Shown here one piece after another: positions 1 through 9,426 of a stretch of 64,000 bases of DNA (positions within the stretch are counted from its first letter, which is position 1; every line of letters begins with the position of its first letter). Under the pieces are notes generated by a model. That model did no database searches and was not told the origin of the DNA. It saw only the letters and a program-made list of their open reading frames with translations. The position numbers and the translations under genes are program-made. The stretch is from Pelagimonas varians (GTDB taxonomy: Bacteria; Pseudomonadota; Alphaproteobacteria; Rhodobacterales; Rhodobacteraceae). The stretch is from NCBI RefSeq assembly GCF_003208435.1, contig NZ_QKMF01000004.1:1-64000 (forward strand), in the 5' to 3' direction.

Positions 1-141
1 GGCAAGTCGCGGAAGTGCAAATCCGCATCGCAGTCCTTAACCGCTACACCGCTTTGGGCATACCAGTCACTGAGCCTGTAGGCTAAATCCGGATGAGGAA
101 AAGGGAAGCTCGCCTTTCATCCGATTTGTGCAACAAAGCTC
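1..141 (-). mobile_element. Possible end of an insertion sequence (uncertain)
   Basis: Read on the minus strand, 141 to 121 is GAGCTTTGTTGCACAAATCGG. From memory this resembles the terminal inverted repeats of IS5/IS903-type elements (GGCTTTGTTG-A-AAATC). The interior would run leftwards out of the window. A minus-strand reading frame from about 102 to 1 is open and codes for a plausible soluble segment (PHPDLAYRLSDWYAQSGV and on), but it has no start codon and an in-frame stop just upstream, so it could be a decayed or remnant reading frame. The other end and any target duplication lie outside the window. Confidence 0.3.
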
Positions 142-1300
142 AAAGAATGTGATCTTTTCCTCTACCATTGATTTTCCGAGGGCTTCTTCGGACAGGACTT
201 GGGTTGCCCATAAATAGGTTCGGGATTTTGGCTTGGCGGTTAGTCTGAGTGCGTTTCAAAACTCGGGCGATCCCGGAGTTTATGCCCTTGATAGCGCACT
301 CTTCGGGTGGTCAATTGCCAAGCACAAATAGGTTACGGTAGTTGGGACTGGGCCGCCGGTTTGTTTCCAAAACAAATCAATGGACTCCTTGATCTTCCTA
401 CATGACACAATGGATTTTCTGGCATGGAGCGACGTTGGAGCGATCAGCCGCGCTCTCCCAAATCCCCCAGTGGCGGTGGCCGTGGTTTGGCTGAAAATGT
501 CTCTTTTAAGGGGTAAGAGGCGGGGAAACGCCGTGGGCAACCGGATGTCAAAATGCATCTGCAAAGACCTTTTTGGTCCCCAAACGCCTGATCAACGTCG
601 CCCGGGCGCAGAAACGCCTTCAAATTTGCATCATATTTAACCTGAATGATTCGCAGTTTCGAAGTCACTGAATGAGACAGCCATGGCCAATATTCTGCCA
701 CAAGGCTCATTGGTTCCACATTCGATACAAGGTCACGATTTTTTCCAAAAAGATGTCGGAACGTTGCAGGCTTGGCTTTGCCTCGGCTGATTGTTGCCAA
801 TTGCGATACGGTGCTGGGCATTCCGCGGTGGATTATCGGCAAAATCATCTAAAATTAGAGATTTTGGTAGGTTTTTATGTGTTTTTGAAATGGCGTGTGG
901 AAACAATTTGCACACAACCTTTAGAAAATTATTCGGGTTTTGGGGTGGATTTCGACATTTTGTACTGAACAGACACGGCGGTTGCGCCTTTTTCTCTTTC
1001 GATAGCAGTGGCGAGGCATTATTACTGTCGGCAAGCCCAACTGGGGGGTGAAGACATAGGCCACGGGGGCGGCCGCTGAACTGTTGTGCATCTGGCTAGG
1101 TGCGAAGTGAAGCGATAGGCGGATTCCGCCTGTGCCGCATAAGGCGTTCTTCGTCCACGCAAGACGTGGGCAGAGGCAGCGCGGACACTTCGCAGACATT
1201 CAGGCGCGACGAGCGATTATTGAACGGGCAGTGCAGTGGGCATTGCTTGCCGCAAATGCGGTAGGGGAATGCCCCCGTCTGAGTATAGAAGGGTCTGACT
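142..1300. other. Gene-poor stretch, no supported gene
   Basis: About 1.2 kb without a reading frame that I can defend. Several short frames exist on both strands (for example minus 444-848 and 280-564), but none shows a recognisable domain, ribosome binding site or normal amino acid composition. The stretch is less GC-rich than the genes that follow. It may be a decayed region between a mobile element and the large RTX gene, and its right part must hold that gene's promoter. I see no strong hairpin terminator in it. Confidence 0.5.
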
Positions 1301-4300
1301 ATGGCTGATTTATTTTTGAACTGGGGTGCTTTGGGTGCCTACGGAACTTCGCTGGCCGACACACCACAAAGTGAAGTGACTGCGACAGTGGACACAGGCG
1401 GCGTCGCCGTTGATATCACCTTCGACAGCGAGGACGAAGGCGCAGAAGCTTTCACCTTCAACGCTTTTGGTTTTTTCGAAGCCGGTGAGACTCAAAACCC
1501 TCAGTCACATCTCAAACTGCTTGGTGAAGGTGGTGACGGCGGCACTGCAACCGCGACATCGACAACGATTTTGGATTTCCGCGCGGTGGACACCGACGCG
1601 TATAGTGACAACGTCCAGAATGTTTCGTTCCGCCTGAATGACGTTGACGAGTCAGCTGTGTCTGGCGATCTTGAAGGCGGCGGCATTAATTTCGAAGACG
1701 TCGTGACTATCAAAGCCTATGACGTCGATGGCAACATCGTTCCTGTTACCTTGACGCCCTCCGGCACTGCGACGGTTGTTAACACGACAGTTGACGGAAA
1801 TACTGAATCTGGTTTTGAAGATGCGGTCGGCTCGGTTTTGGTTGAAATTCCAGGCCCCGTTTCGCGGATTGAAATCGAATACGACAATGGCGGCGAATCC
1901 AGCCAAGCCGTTCTGGTATCTGATGTCGAGTTTTCGACCGTCGATCTATGCGACGAAAACGGCGATCCCATTGCCGTTGACGATAGCGAAACCACCGCGC
2001 TCGACACTGCTGTGATCATCGATGTGTTGGGCAATGATAGTGATCCCGATGGGGATCCGCTTTCAATTGCAGCGTATACCGCGCCGATAAATGGTAATGT
2101 CACCGACAATGGTGATGGTACTATGACCTACACGCCGGCCCCCGGTTTCAGCGGAACCGACTCGTTCTCCTATGTGATTGAAGACGGCAATGGCGGTTCC
2201 GACACGGGCGCTGTAACGGTCGAAGTTGAAGTGGACCCGGCTCCGCCAGTCGAAAACCAAGACCCGATTGCCGTTGACGACGCCGCGACAACTGCGGTTG
2301 GCACACCCGTTGTGATCGACAACCCTGCGTCCAACGATTCCGATCCCGATGGCGATACCCTGACTGTTGATAGTCTTGGCACACCTGGCAACGGTTCCGT
2401 TATCCAAAACGACGATGGTACAGTCACCTATACACCAGACGACGGTTTTTCAGGTGTTGACACCTTTGATTATGAAGTGTCGGACGGGCTTGGCGGCACA
2501 GATACAGGTACGGTGACGGTAGAAGTTGACTCCCCGCCTGATGACGAGCCTACCAATCAAGACCCGACTGCAGTTGATGACACAGCCGCAACGCCTCTGG
2601 ATACGCCTATTATTATTCCGGATCCATCCGGCAATGACACGGATCCAGAGGGTGATCCTTTGACTGTGACCTCTATCGGGGTTCCGACCAATGGCACTGC
2701 AGAGTTGAACCCGGATGGAACTGTTACCTACACGCCTGATGACGGATATCAGGGTAGTGACACGATTTCCTATGTGGTTGACGACGGATTTGGTGGCACA
2801 GACACCGGCGAAATCGTGGTTTCGGTCGGCGGAGTGGTCACAACCGGTACCGAAACTGGGATTATCGACGATGATATCTTCCCTGTTGCGCCAGAATTCC
2901 AAGAGCTCGATCCGCTCAATGGATTGGACGAAGACCCGGATCCAAGCGACAACGTCGACAGTGTGACAGGCACTTCTGGTGCAGACTCGATCGCAACCGG
3001 TGACGACGACGATACTATTAACTCAGGTGACGGTGATGACACCGTCGAGCCCGGGATAGATGATGACTTGGTGGACTTGGGCGGCGGCGACGACTTTCTC
3101 AATGACATCCAAGGTGCTGACACCATTTTGGGCGGCGGCGGTGACGATACGATCATCGCGGGTATCGACACCTTCAGCGACTACGCTGATGGCGACCCGG
3201 CCTTCGCGTCTGGAACTCTTTTGAACCAGTTGGGTTTCGACAGAGATCCTAATCAAGAAGATGGCCGTGACAGCGTCGAAGGTGGCTCTGGCGACGACGT
3301 GATTTTGACGGGTGATGACGCCGATACGATCCTCGGTGGCTCTGGCGACGATACGATCAACGCAGGCATCGACGACGACAGCGTCGCAGGTGGTACCGGT
3401 GACGATTCAATCCTCGGTGGTCACGGGTCTGACACCTTGTTGGGTGGTCAAGGCAATGACTATCTGGATGCGTCCTTGACCGGTGCAATTGCAGAAGAGG
3501 TGGATGCGACAGACATCTCGACTGACAACGACATGGACTTGGTTCGTGGCGGTCAGGGCGACGACACATTGATCGGTGGCGATGACGACGACTCATTGGA
3601 TGGCGGTCAAGGCGATGACTCAATCGACGCCGGTATTGACGACGACAATGTTACTGGTGGTGTCGGCGACGATACAATCATCGGTGGACACGGCAGCGAC
3701 ACCTTGGACGGTGGTCAGGGGGATGACTTCATCGACGGCTCCAACATGGCTTCGTTGGAAATTCCTGATGCGACAGACCCTGATCCAGAAGACGACCGTG
3801 ACTTTATCAACGGCGCATTGGGCGACGACACCCTCTATGGCGGCGATGACGACGACACCTTGATCGGTGGCTCGGGCGAGGACTTCTTGCACGGCGGCAT
3901 TGATGAAGACAGCATCAGCGGCGGCGCTGACGACGACACGCTGGTTGGTGGTCGTGGCAATGACACCCTTGATGGTGGTGCTGGCCAAGACAGCATCCGT
4001 GGTGGCGAAGACCGCGACATGATCCGTGTGAACAGTGCTGCAGAAGGCTCTGGTGATACGGTTGATGGCGGCTCTGAAGGGGATGACTATGACATCCTCG
4101 ATTTGGGCGGTGCAGGAGAGCGTGACGTAGATTGGCGTCTTGTGAACCAAACGCCAGACAGCAATGGCAACGGCACTGACGGGACGGTTGAGTTCCTCGA
4201 TGGGTCCGGCGCAGTGACCGGCACGATGGACTTCTTTGAAATCGAAGAGATCGTCTGCTTCACACCGGGTACCTTGATTGCAACTCCGCAGGGCGAACGT

Positions 4301-4837
4301 CTGGTTGAGGATCTGGTCGAAGGCGACCGTGTCATCACCCGCGACAACGGCATTCAGGAGATCAAATGGCTGGGTCGTAAAGACCTGACCGGGCATGATT
4401 TGGCGCGCAAGCCTCACTTCAACCCAATCTTGATCCAACAAGGTGCGCTGGGTAACAACTTGCCAGAACATGATCTTCTGGTATCGCCAAACCACCGTGT
4501 GCTGGTCGCCAATGACAAGACCGCGTTGTATTTTGAAGAGCGCGAAGTTCTGGTCGCTGCCAAGCATCTGACCGGTCTTGACGGTGTAGACGAAGTCGAA
4601 AGCCTCGGCGTGAGCTACATCCACGTGATGTTCGAAGGCCATGAGGTGATCTTGTCCAACGGTGCATGGACCGAAAGCTTCCAGCCCGGTGATTACAGCC
4701 TCAAAGGTATCGGCAACGCCCAACGTCAGGAAATCTTTGAACTGTTCCCGGAATTGGAGCATGCCGAAGGGATCAAGGCCTATGGTTCTGCCCGCCGGTC
4801 ATTGAAAAAGCACGAAGCCGCGCTTTTGACCAAGTGA
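1301..4837 (+). CDS. Giant acidic RTX protein with cadherin-like repeats and C-terminal Hint domain
   Basis: 1178 residues, strongly acidic, with no Sec signal peptide. Residues about 1-215 are unassigned. About 218-517 hold three tandem cadherin-like/VCBS-type repeats, each opening with a VDD motif and containing NDSDPDGD-like and TYTP motifs. About 552-905 hold many RTX nonapeptides of the GGxGxDxhx kind (GGSGDDTI, GGQGDDSI, GGRGNDTL), which bind calcium as a beta-roll. About 985-1120 is a Hint_2 (hedgehog/intein) domain starting with CFTPGTLI, where Cys986 is the expected splicing or cleavage nucleophile, followed by HDLLVSPNHRVLV. Such proteins in this family are usually exported by type I secretion and act at the surface or outside the cell. 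No type I exporter lies in this window. The ATG is preceded by a GAAGGG-like site. The exact role (adhesion, biofilm or other) is inference. Confidence 0.9.
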   Translation: MADLFLNWGALGAYGTSLADTPQSEVTATVDTGGVAVDITFDSEDEGAEAFTFNAFGFFEAGETQNPQSHLKLLGEGGDGGTATATSTTILDFRAVDTDAYSDNVQNVSFRLNDVDESAVSGDLEGGGINFEDVVTIKAYDVDGNIVPVTLTPSGTATVVNTTVDGNTESGFEDAVGSVLVEIPGPVSRIEIEYDNGGESSQAVLVSDVEFSTVDLCDENGDPIAVDDSETTALDTAVIIDVLGNDSDPDGDPLSIAAYTAPINGNVTDNGDGTMTYTPAPGFSGTDSFSYVIEDGNGGSDTGAVTVEVEVDPAPPVENQDPIAVDDAATTAVGTPVVIDNPASNDSDPDGDTLTVDSLGTPGNGSVIQNDDGTVTYTPDDGFSGVDTFDYEVSDGLGGTDTGTVTVEVDSPPDDEPTNQDPTAVDDTAATPLDTPIIIPDPSGNDTDPEGDPLTVTSIGVPTNGTAELNPDGTVTYTPDDGYQGSDTISYVVDDGFGGTDTGEIVVSVGGVVTTGTETGIIDDDIFPVAPEFQELDPLNGLDEDPDPSDNVDSVTGTSGADSIATGDDDDTINSGDGDDTVEPGIDDDLVDLGGGDDFLNDIQGADTILGGGGDDTIIAGIDTFSDYADGDPAFASGTLLNQLGFDRDPNQEDGRDSVEGGSGDDVILTGDDADTILGGSGDDTINAGIDDDSVAGGTGDDSILGGHGSDTLLGGQGNDYLDASLTGAIAEEVDATDISTDNDMDLVRGGQGDDTLIGGDDDDSLDGGQGDDSIDAGIDDDNVTGGVGDDTIIGGHGSDTLDGGQGDDFIDGSNMASLEIPDATDPDPEDDRDFINGALGDDTLYGGDDDDTLIGGSGEDFLHGGIDEDSISGGADDDTLVGGRGNDTLDGGAGQDSIRGGEDRDMIRVNSAAEGSGDTVDGGSEGDDYDILDLGGAGERDVDWRLVNQTPDSNGNGTDGTVEFLDGSGAVTGTMDFFEIEEIVCFTPGTLIATPQGERLVEDLVEGDRVITRDNGIQEIKWLGRKDLTGHDLARKPHFNPILIQQGALGNNLPEHDLLVSPNHRVLVANDKTALYFEEREVLVAAKHLTGLDGVDEVESLGVSYIHVMFEGHEVILSNGAWTESFQPGDYSLKGIGNAQRQEIFELFPELEHAEGIKAYGSARRSLKKHEAALLTK

Positions 4838-4867
4838 CCCTCTAAGACAACGCTGAATATGCAGCTC

Positions 4868-4927
4868 GGTCCGGCCTTTCAGGCTGGACCGGAACTGGGC
4901 AGTCCATTTTTTGGGCTGCCCTTTTTT
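4868..4927 (+). terminator. Tandem hairpins ending the RTX gene
   Basis: Two hairpins follow the stop codon. The first pairs GGTCC with GGACC at 4868-4890. The second pairs GGGCAG with CTGCCC at 4897-4921 and is followed by six T, a standard intrinsic terminator. Confidence 0.85.
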
Positions 4928-5052
4928 GTGTTTGGCCGGCAGAAAACAACCTTCTGTAACTGGCCATGTGAATCATTGCACGGCTTGTATCTTTGTGGTT
5001 CGGTTTTCCATCCGCAGGTGCGGCAAACCGAATTAGACCAAAGGGCGCTGAG

Positions 5053-6015
5053 GTGCAGTCATTTACATCCCCCCCCCATCATTTCCATTTTATTTTGATG
5101 GATTGTTATCAGATGTTGACCTTGGTTTCGGCCCTCGAAACTTTGCAAAACGCCAACCTTAATGCGGCGGCACAAGTGTTCAGCTGGTCATTCCATTGCC
5201 CCGGGCCGCAACCCTTGTCGTCGCTCGGTGTCGCGTCTTTCCCCTGCGCACCGCTTGAAGACATTCGAAACCCGCGCGAGGTGATTATCGTCGGCGGGCC
5301 AGATGTGACAGTGCTCAATGTCAATAAACTCAATGTTTGGCTCAACCGTCATGCGCGAAACGGGGTTCGGTTGTCAGGCCTGACCACGGGTGCCTTTGTT
5401 CTGGGATATGCCGGTCTAATCGGCGATGCCGAGGTCACAATGCATTGGCAGTTTCGCGACGCATTTCGCGAAACTTTTGCTGATGTTGACCTGAGCCCGC
5501 GGCCTTATGTGGCGACGGGAACACGCTGCAGCAGTTCTGGCGGCGTTTCGGCGATCGATTTGTTTTTGACCTTCTTGGTGGATTACCGCGGTCAAGAATT
5601 CGCGGAATCTGTCTCCGAAAGCATGAATTATGTGACCATGCAGCAGGTGCAACAGGTGGCGTCGGCCGAAGCGTCGACGCGTACACGGATTAAAAACGGG
5701 CCGACGGTTGCCGCGCTTGAAATCATGGAAGCCAACCTTGAGTTCCCGGTGACTCCTCCGCAGATCGCGGCGGAAGTCGGGGTGTCGACCCGCCAATTGG
5801 AGCGGTTGTTTGGCAAACATCTCGGGCAAAGTCCCAAACGGCACTATATGCACCTGCGTTTGCGGCGTGCCTATTTCTTGCTAACACAAACCAAAATGCC
5901 GGTGATCGAAGTGGCAATTGCTTGCGGCTTTCAATCTCCGGGCCATTTTTCAAAATGCTTTCGGAATGAGTTTGCCTTGACGCCAACCGAATTATTGAAG
6001 TCCCACCGGGTTTGA
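5053..6015 (+). CDS. GlxA-family AraC-type transcriptional regulator
   Basis: 320 residues from the chosen GTG at 5053, which has AAAGGG about 8 bases upstream; an in-frame ATG at 4993 would add 20 residues that look non-native. The N-terminal half is a DJ-1/PfpI-like amidotransferase fold used as a sensor (FILMD, VIIVGGPDV, GLTTGAFVLGYAGLI, TMHW). The C-terminal 100 residues are an AraC helix-turn-helix (VSTRQLERLFGKHLGQSP, then VIEVAIACGFQSPGHFSKCF). The usual nucleophile Cys of the elbow motif is Thr here (LTTGAF), so the sensor domain should be non-catalytic. Regulators of this class include GbdR and carnitine regulators. A dimethylglycine dehydrogenase-like gene lies 730 bases downstream on the other strand, so control of methylated-amine use is a reasonable but unproven inference. 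Confidence 0.88.
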   Translation: MQSFTSPPHHFHFILMDCYQMLTLVSALETLQNANLNAAAQVFSWSFHCPGPQPLSSLGVASFPCAPLEDIRNPREVIIVGGPDVTVLNVNKLNVWLNRHARNGVRLSGLTTGAFVLGYAGLIGDAEVTMHWQFRDAFRETFADVDLSPRPYVATGTRCSSSGGVSAIDLFLTFLVDYRGQEFAESVSESMNYVTMQQVQQVASAEASTRTRIKNGPTVAALEIMEANLEFPVTPPQIAAEVGVSTRQLERLFGKHLGQSPKRHYMHLRLRRAYFLLTQTKMPVIEVAIACGFQSPGHFSKCFRNEFALTPTELLKSHRV

Positions 6016-6040
6016 GGCTCTGGAGGGCAATATGGAATTG

Positions 6041-6673
6041 TCAGCCAGGCGCCAGAACGACGTTTTCAGAGCGCCATTCGGCCCATGCTTCGGGGGTATC
6101 AAGATCAATCAGGGCGTGTTCGCCGGGCAGGGCGACATAGCGCAGTCGGTGTTTGTTGTGGCGCAACACCTGCCGTGCGCCTTGATCGCCGGACACAGCC
6201 ATTAAGGCCATAAAGCAATCAGCGGGAAACAGGACCGGATGACCGGGGGTGCCATTGGCGCTGGTGCCTTGCTGCAATGTAGGATGCGCCTGATTGTCAA
6301 AGGCCTGCATTACGGCTTGTAAATCTGCGGTGGTTAGCTCGGGCATATCGGCGGGCAGGATCATCGCCGCTCTAAACCCACGCGGCAATATCCCGTTGCC
6401 CCTTAGCATCCCGATGCCCCGGCGCAACGAGGCCGACATCCCCAAATTGGAATCCGGCACACTGATGATTTGCACAGGCAAGCCTTGCAAAACCGCTGCG
6501 CGCGGGTGGGCATGATCAGGTAAGGTGACGACAACATGCGCACCGGTTGCCAAGGCAACCTTAACCTGTCGGCGCAGCAAGGGCTGGCCGTCTACGATTT
6601 GAAGGAGTTTGTCTTTACCCCGCATGCGCCGGCTGGCACCGGCTGCGGGAATCACAATGGCGATATCTAGCAT
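6041..6673 (-). CDS. MobA-like NTP transferase (molybdenum cofactor cytidylyl/guanylyltransferase-like, MocA type)
   Basis: 210 residues from the ATG at 6673; a GTG at 6691 is possible but neither start has a clear ribosome binding site. The N-terminus has the nucleotidyltransferase signature IPAAGASRRMRGKDKLL, with the G-loop and Lys that bind the nucleotide. Later come LGMSASLRRGI and LPADMPELT, where the Asp of PADMP should bind the metal, and TPGHPVLFP. This pattern matches MocA/CoxI-like proteins that load CTP or GTP onto molybdopterin, usually for xanthine dehydrogenase or CO dehydrogenase-type enzymes. No molybdoenzyme lies next to it, so the substrate is uncertain. It ends 25 bases from the convergent GlxA-type gene. 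Confidence 0.8.
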   Translation of the reverse strand: MLDIAIVIPAAGASRRMRGKDKLLQIVDGQPLLRRQVKVALATGAHVVVTLPDHAHPRAAVLQGLPVQIISVPDSNLGMSASLRRGIGMLRGNGILPRGFRAAMILPADMPELTTADLQAVMQAFDNQAHPTLQQGTSANGTPGHPVLFPADCFMALMAVSGDQGARQVLRHNKHRLRYVALPGEHALIDLDTPEAWAEWRSENVVLAPG

Positions 6674-6742
6674 GGCCGCACCATAGCCCACAAAGTCGAG
6701 ATCTCGCAGGGCTTAATTGATAAAAATCACGCCTAGGTTGTG

Positions 6743-9151
6743 TCATCCACGCATCTGAGCCCCATCAGCATCAAAAAGAGGATGTTTCAAAAGGGTGGAT
6801 TTGCACATATTGCCAAGCACTTCTATCTCGACATTCATGTCTGGACGAACCAGGTGACGCGGCACCAGCGCCAATGCGATTGATTTGTTCAAATAGTGTG
6901 AATACCCGCCCGAAGTGCAGTACCCTTGAACTTTTCCATCTATCCAGACCGGTTCATAGGCGTTGACGTCACAGCCATCGGTCTCAATTTCAAAAGCGAC
7001 AGAGGTGCGTTCAGGCGGTGATGCACGCTCGGCTTCGGCGGCGGCGCGGCCGATGAAATCAGTGGATTTATTCCATGAAATGAAGCGGTCCAGACCGGTT
7101 TCAGCCGCCGTGTAATCAGGGGAATATTCCCGCCCCCAAGCGCCAAAGAATTTGTCCAAACGCAGGCTCATCATAGCGCGCATGCCAAAGGGTTTCATTC
7201 CGTGCGGTTGTCCGGCCTGCCATAGGCTGTGCCAAAGTTGCCGCTGCGCCATCGGATCGCAGAACACTTCGTAACCCAGATCGCCGGTGTAGCTGACGCG
7301 TTGAACAAGGCAGTCGGTCATACCAACAGTCATGCTACGCACATCCATAAAGCGCATGTCGCTGATGTCGCTGCGTGTACAGGCAGTCAGCACATCGCGG
7401 GCGCGTGGCCCTGCTATTTGAAATCCGGTCACCGTGTCGCTGACGTTTTCGACCGTGACCCTTTCTTCAATGTGCTGCAAGAACCAGCGCATATGATAGG
7501 CCTGCGCCCCATAGGAGGCCGTTAGGCGGAACGCGGTGTCTGACAGGCAAGACACAGTGAAATCACCGATAATCCGGCCGGACGGGGCCAGCATTGGTGT
7601 CAAAGACATCCGGCCCGGCTTGGGGATGCGTCCTGCCATGATCCGGTCCAGCCACGCACGCGCGTTTGGTCCGGTGATGCTGTATTTGCCAAAGTTATGG
7701 GTTTCATTGATACCAACGCCCGACCGCACGGCCTGCACTTCGCGCGCTGTGGCGTCAAAGGCGTTGGACCGGCGGAACGACGGGGTTTCATAGCGCGGCT
7801 CGCCTTTTCCGGCGAAGTAATTGACCACTTCAAGCCCGTATTGAGCACCCCAGACTGCTCCCATACTGTCAAAGATGTCGTACATGGGCGTCGTGCGATT
7901 GGGGCGGGCTGCGGGCAGTTCTTCGTTCGGGTAGCTGACCGAGAAGCGAGTCTGATAATTTTCGATCACCTTAGGCAGCGTATAGCCTGGCGAAATCCAG
8001 TCGCCAAAGCGCGCAACATCCATGGCGGCGGTGTCACGTTCACATTCACCTTGGACCATCCATTGCGCCAGCATCAACCCAACGCCGCCACCCTGAGAGA
8101 ATCCTGCCATGACACCACAGGCGCTCCAATAGCCGCGCAGGCCCGGGATCGGGCCGACCAATGGATTGCCATCAGGTGCAAAGGTAAACGGCCCGTGAAT
8201 GACGGATTTCACCCCAGCCGTTTCCAACACTGGAAAGCGTTTATAGGCGAAATCAATACTATCCGCGATTTTGTCAAAGTCGTCTGGCAACAGCTCGTGA
8301 CCAAAGCTCCAAGGGGTGCCATCCACGGCCCACGGTCGGCAGGGTTGCTCATAGAATCCAATACATAACCCGCGACCTTCTTGGCGCAGATAGCTTTCGC
8401 CTGCAGGGTCCATGACATGGGGATGTTCGGAGTCGCTTTGGTAGATTTCGGGGATGTCATCGGTGACAATGTACTGGTGTTCCATCGGGTGAAGCGGCAG
8501 ATAGACACCCGCCATTGCCCCGACTTCGCGCGCCCAAAGACCGCCTGCATTGACCACATGTTCTGTTTGGATCGTACCCTTGTCCGTTACCACATCCCAT
8601 GTTCCGTCAGGCCGCTGTGTGGTCTCAATGACTTTGGTGTGCGTGACGATATCCGCGCCCCCTATGCGCGCGGCCTTGGCATAGGCGTGGGTGGTGCCGC
8701 TGGGGTCAAGGTGGCCATCCAGCGGATCATAAAGGGCACCAATGATGCCATCTGTATTGATGATTGGTGCAAATCTTTTGATTTCATCTGGGCCGAGGAT
8801 ATTGGTCTCAAGGCCCATGTAACGATGCTTGGCCCGCTCGGCGAGCAGCATGTCAAAACGGTCTTGATTGTCGGCCAAGGTGATGCCGCCGACATGGTGC
8901 AACCCGCATGACATGCCGGTGATTTCTTCAAGCTCTTTGTAGAGGTTGATTGTATAGCCTTGCAGCGCCGCCATATTCGTGTCGCCGTTCAGGGTGTGAA
9001 ACCCGCCCGCGGCATGCCAAGTTGAACCGCTGGTCAGTTCTGACCTTTCAACCAACATGACATCGGACCACCCCAATTTGGTAAGATGGTACAAAACCGA
9101 GGCACCGACAACGCCGCCTCCGATTACGACTACACGTGTGGTGGTCTTCAT
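6743..9151 (-). CDS. FAD-dependent dimethylglycine/sarcosine dehydrogenase-like protein with GcvT domain
   Basis: 802 residues. The start is the ATG at 9151, preceded by AAGGAG; an upstream in-frame start at 9199 is less likely. Residues about 8-35 are the FAD-binding GGGVVGASVLYHL fold, followed by ELTSGSTWHAAGG, whose His is the covalent flavin attachment site in mammalian dimethylglycine dehydrogenase. The DAO-type oxidoreductase domain runs to about 370, then an FAO_M-like linker, then an aminomethyltransferase (GcvT) domain and GcvT C-terminal barrel from about 425 to 795 that would pass the one-carbon unit to tetrahydrofolate. The length fits the 800-residue dimethylglycine/sarcosine dehydrogenase group. 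The exact substrate (dimethylglycine, sarcosine or a related N-methyl amine) cannot be decided from sequence. Confidence 0.88.
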   Translation of the reverse strand: MKTTTRVVVIGGGVVGASVLYHLTKLGWSDVMLVERSELTSGSTWHAAGGFHTLNGDTNMAALQGYTINLYKELEEITGMSCGLHHVGGITLADNQDRFDMLLAERAKHRYMGLETNILGPDEIKRFAPIINTDGIIGALYDPLDGHLDPSGTTHAYAKAARIGGADIVTHTKVIETTQRPDGTWDVVTDKGTIQTEHVVNAGGLWAREVGAMAGVYLPLHPMEHQYIVTDDIPEIYQSDSEHPHVMDPAGESYLRQEGRGLCIGFYEQPCRPWAVDGTPWSFGHELLPDDFDKIADSIDFAYKRFPVLETAGVKSVIHGPFTFAPDGNPLVGPIPGLRGYWSACGVMAGFSQGGGVGLMLAQWMVQGECERDTAAMDVARFGDWISPGYTLPKVIENYQTRFSVSYPNEELPAARPNRTTPMYDIFDSMGAVWGAQYGLEVVNYFAGKGEPRYETPSFRRSNAFDATAREVQAVRSGVGINETHNFGKYSITGPNARAWLDRIMAGRIPKPGRMSLTPMLAPSGRIIGDFTVSCLSDTAFRLTASYGAQAYHMRWFLQHIEERVTVENVSDTVTGFQIAGPRARDVLTACTRSDISDMRFMDVRSMTVGMTDCLVQRVSYTGDLGYEVFCDPMAQRQLWHSLWQAGQPHGMKPFGMRAMMSLRLDKFFGAWGREYSPDYTAAETGLDRFISWNKSTDFIGRAAAEAERASPPERTSVAFEIETDGCDVNAYEPVWIDGKVQGYCTSGGYSHYLNKSIALALVPRHLVRPDMNVEIEVLGNMCKSTLLKHPLFDADGAQMRG

Positions 9152-9343
9152 GGCGGTCTCCTTGCGGCGAATGGCCAAATGCGGCCTGCTATAGGACAAG
9201 TGTATGAAGATGGATTTCGGAGTGCTTTACCCAAACGCGACAAAAATTGTCGTTTTCTACTCGGGGCCAGTGAATACCCTTAGGATCAAGCGGTGTTCTG
9301 GTGAGGCGTGTAGGGATTCAGTTATGGGTTCAGGCTGGCAAAA

Positions 9344-9390
9344 TGACGATGAGGCCGCCCAAACGATGTGTTTGGACGGCCTCATGGTCA
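9344..9390 (-). terminator. Long hairpin downstream of the CorC/HlyC-type gene
   Basis: An almost perfect inverted repeat, TGAC-ATGAGGCCG-CCAAAC against GTTTGG-CGGCCTCAT-GTCA, with a GATGT loop. Read on the minus strand it is followed by TCATTTTGCC. It sits 36 bases after the stop of the 9427-10734 gene and upstream of the dehydrogenase start, so it most likely separates those two minus-strand units. Confidence 0.7.
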
Positions 9391-9426
9391 TTCGGTGGAT
9401 GCGTTCCGGCCGCATTGACGCGGATC

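Noticed and set aside
1-60. tRNA-like reading of the left edge (GGTGTAGCGGTTAAGGAC)
   Set aside because: The anticodon stem gives an eight-base loop and no T-arm can be placed; the same bases read better as a protein fragment on the minus strand.
444-848. 134-residue minus-strand frame in the left gene-poor region
   Set aside because: No recognisable domain, odd composition and no binding site; could be a decayed fragment but cannot be supported as a gene.
3620-4762. 380-residue reading frame on the minus strand
   Set aside because: Fully antisense to the RTX gene; it arises from the repeated GAC/GGC codons and has no binding site or domain.
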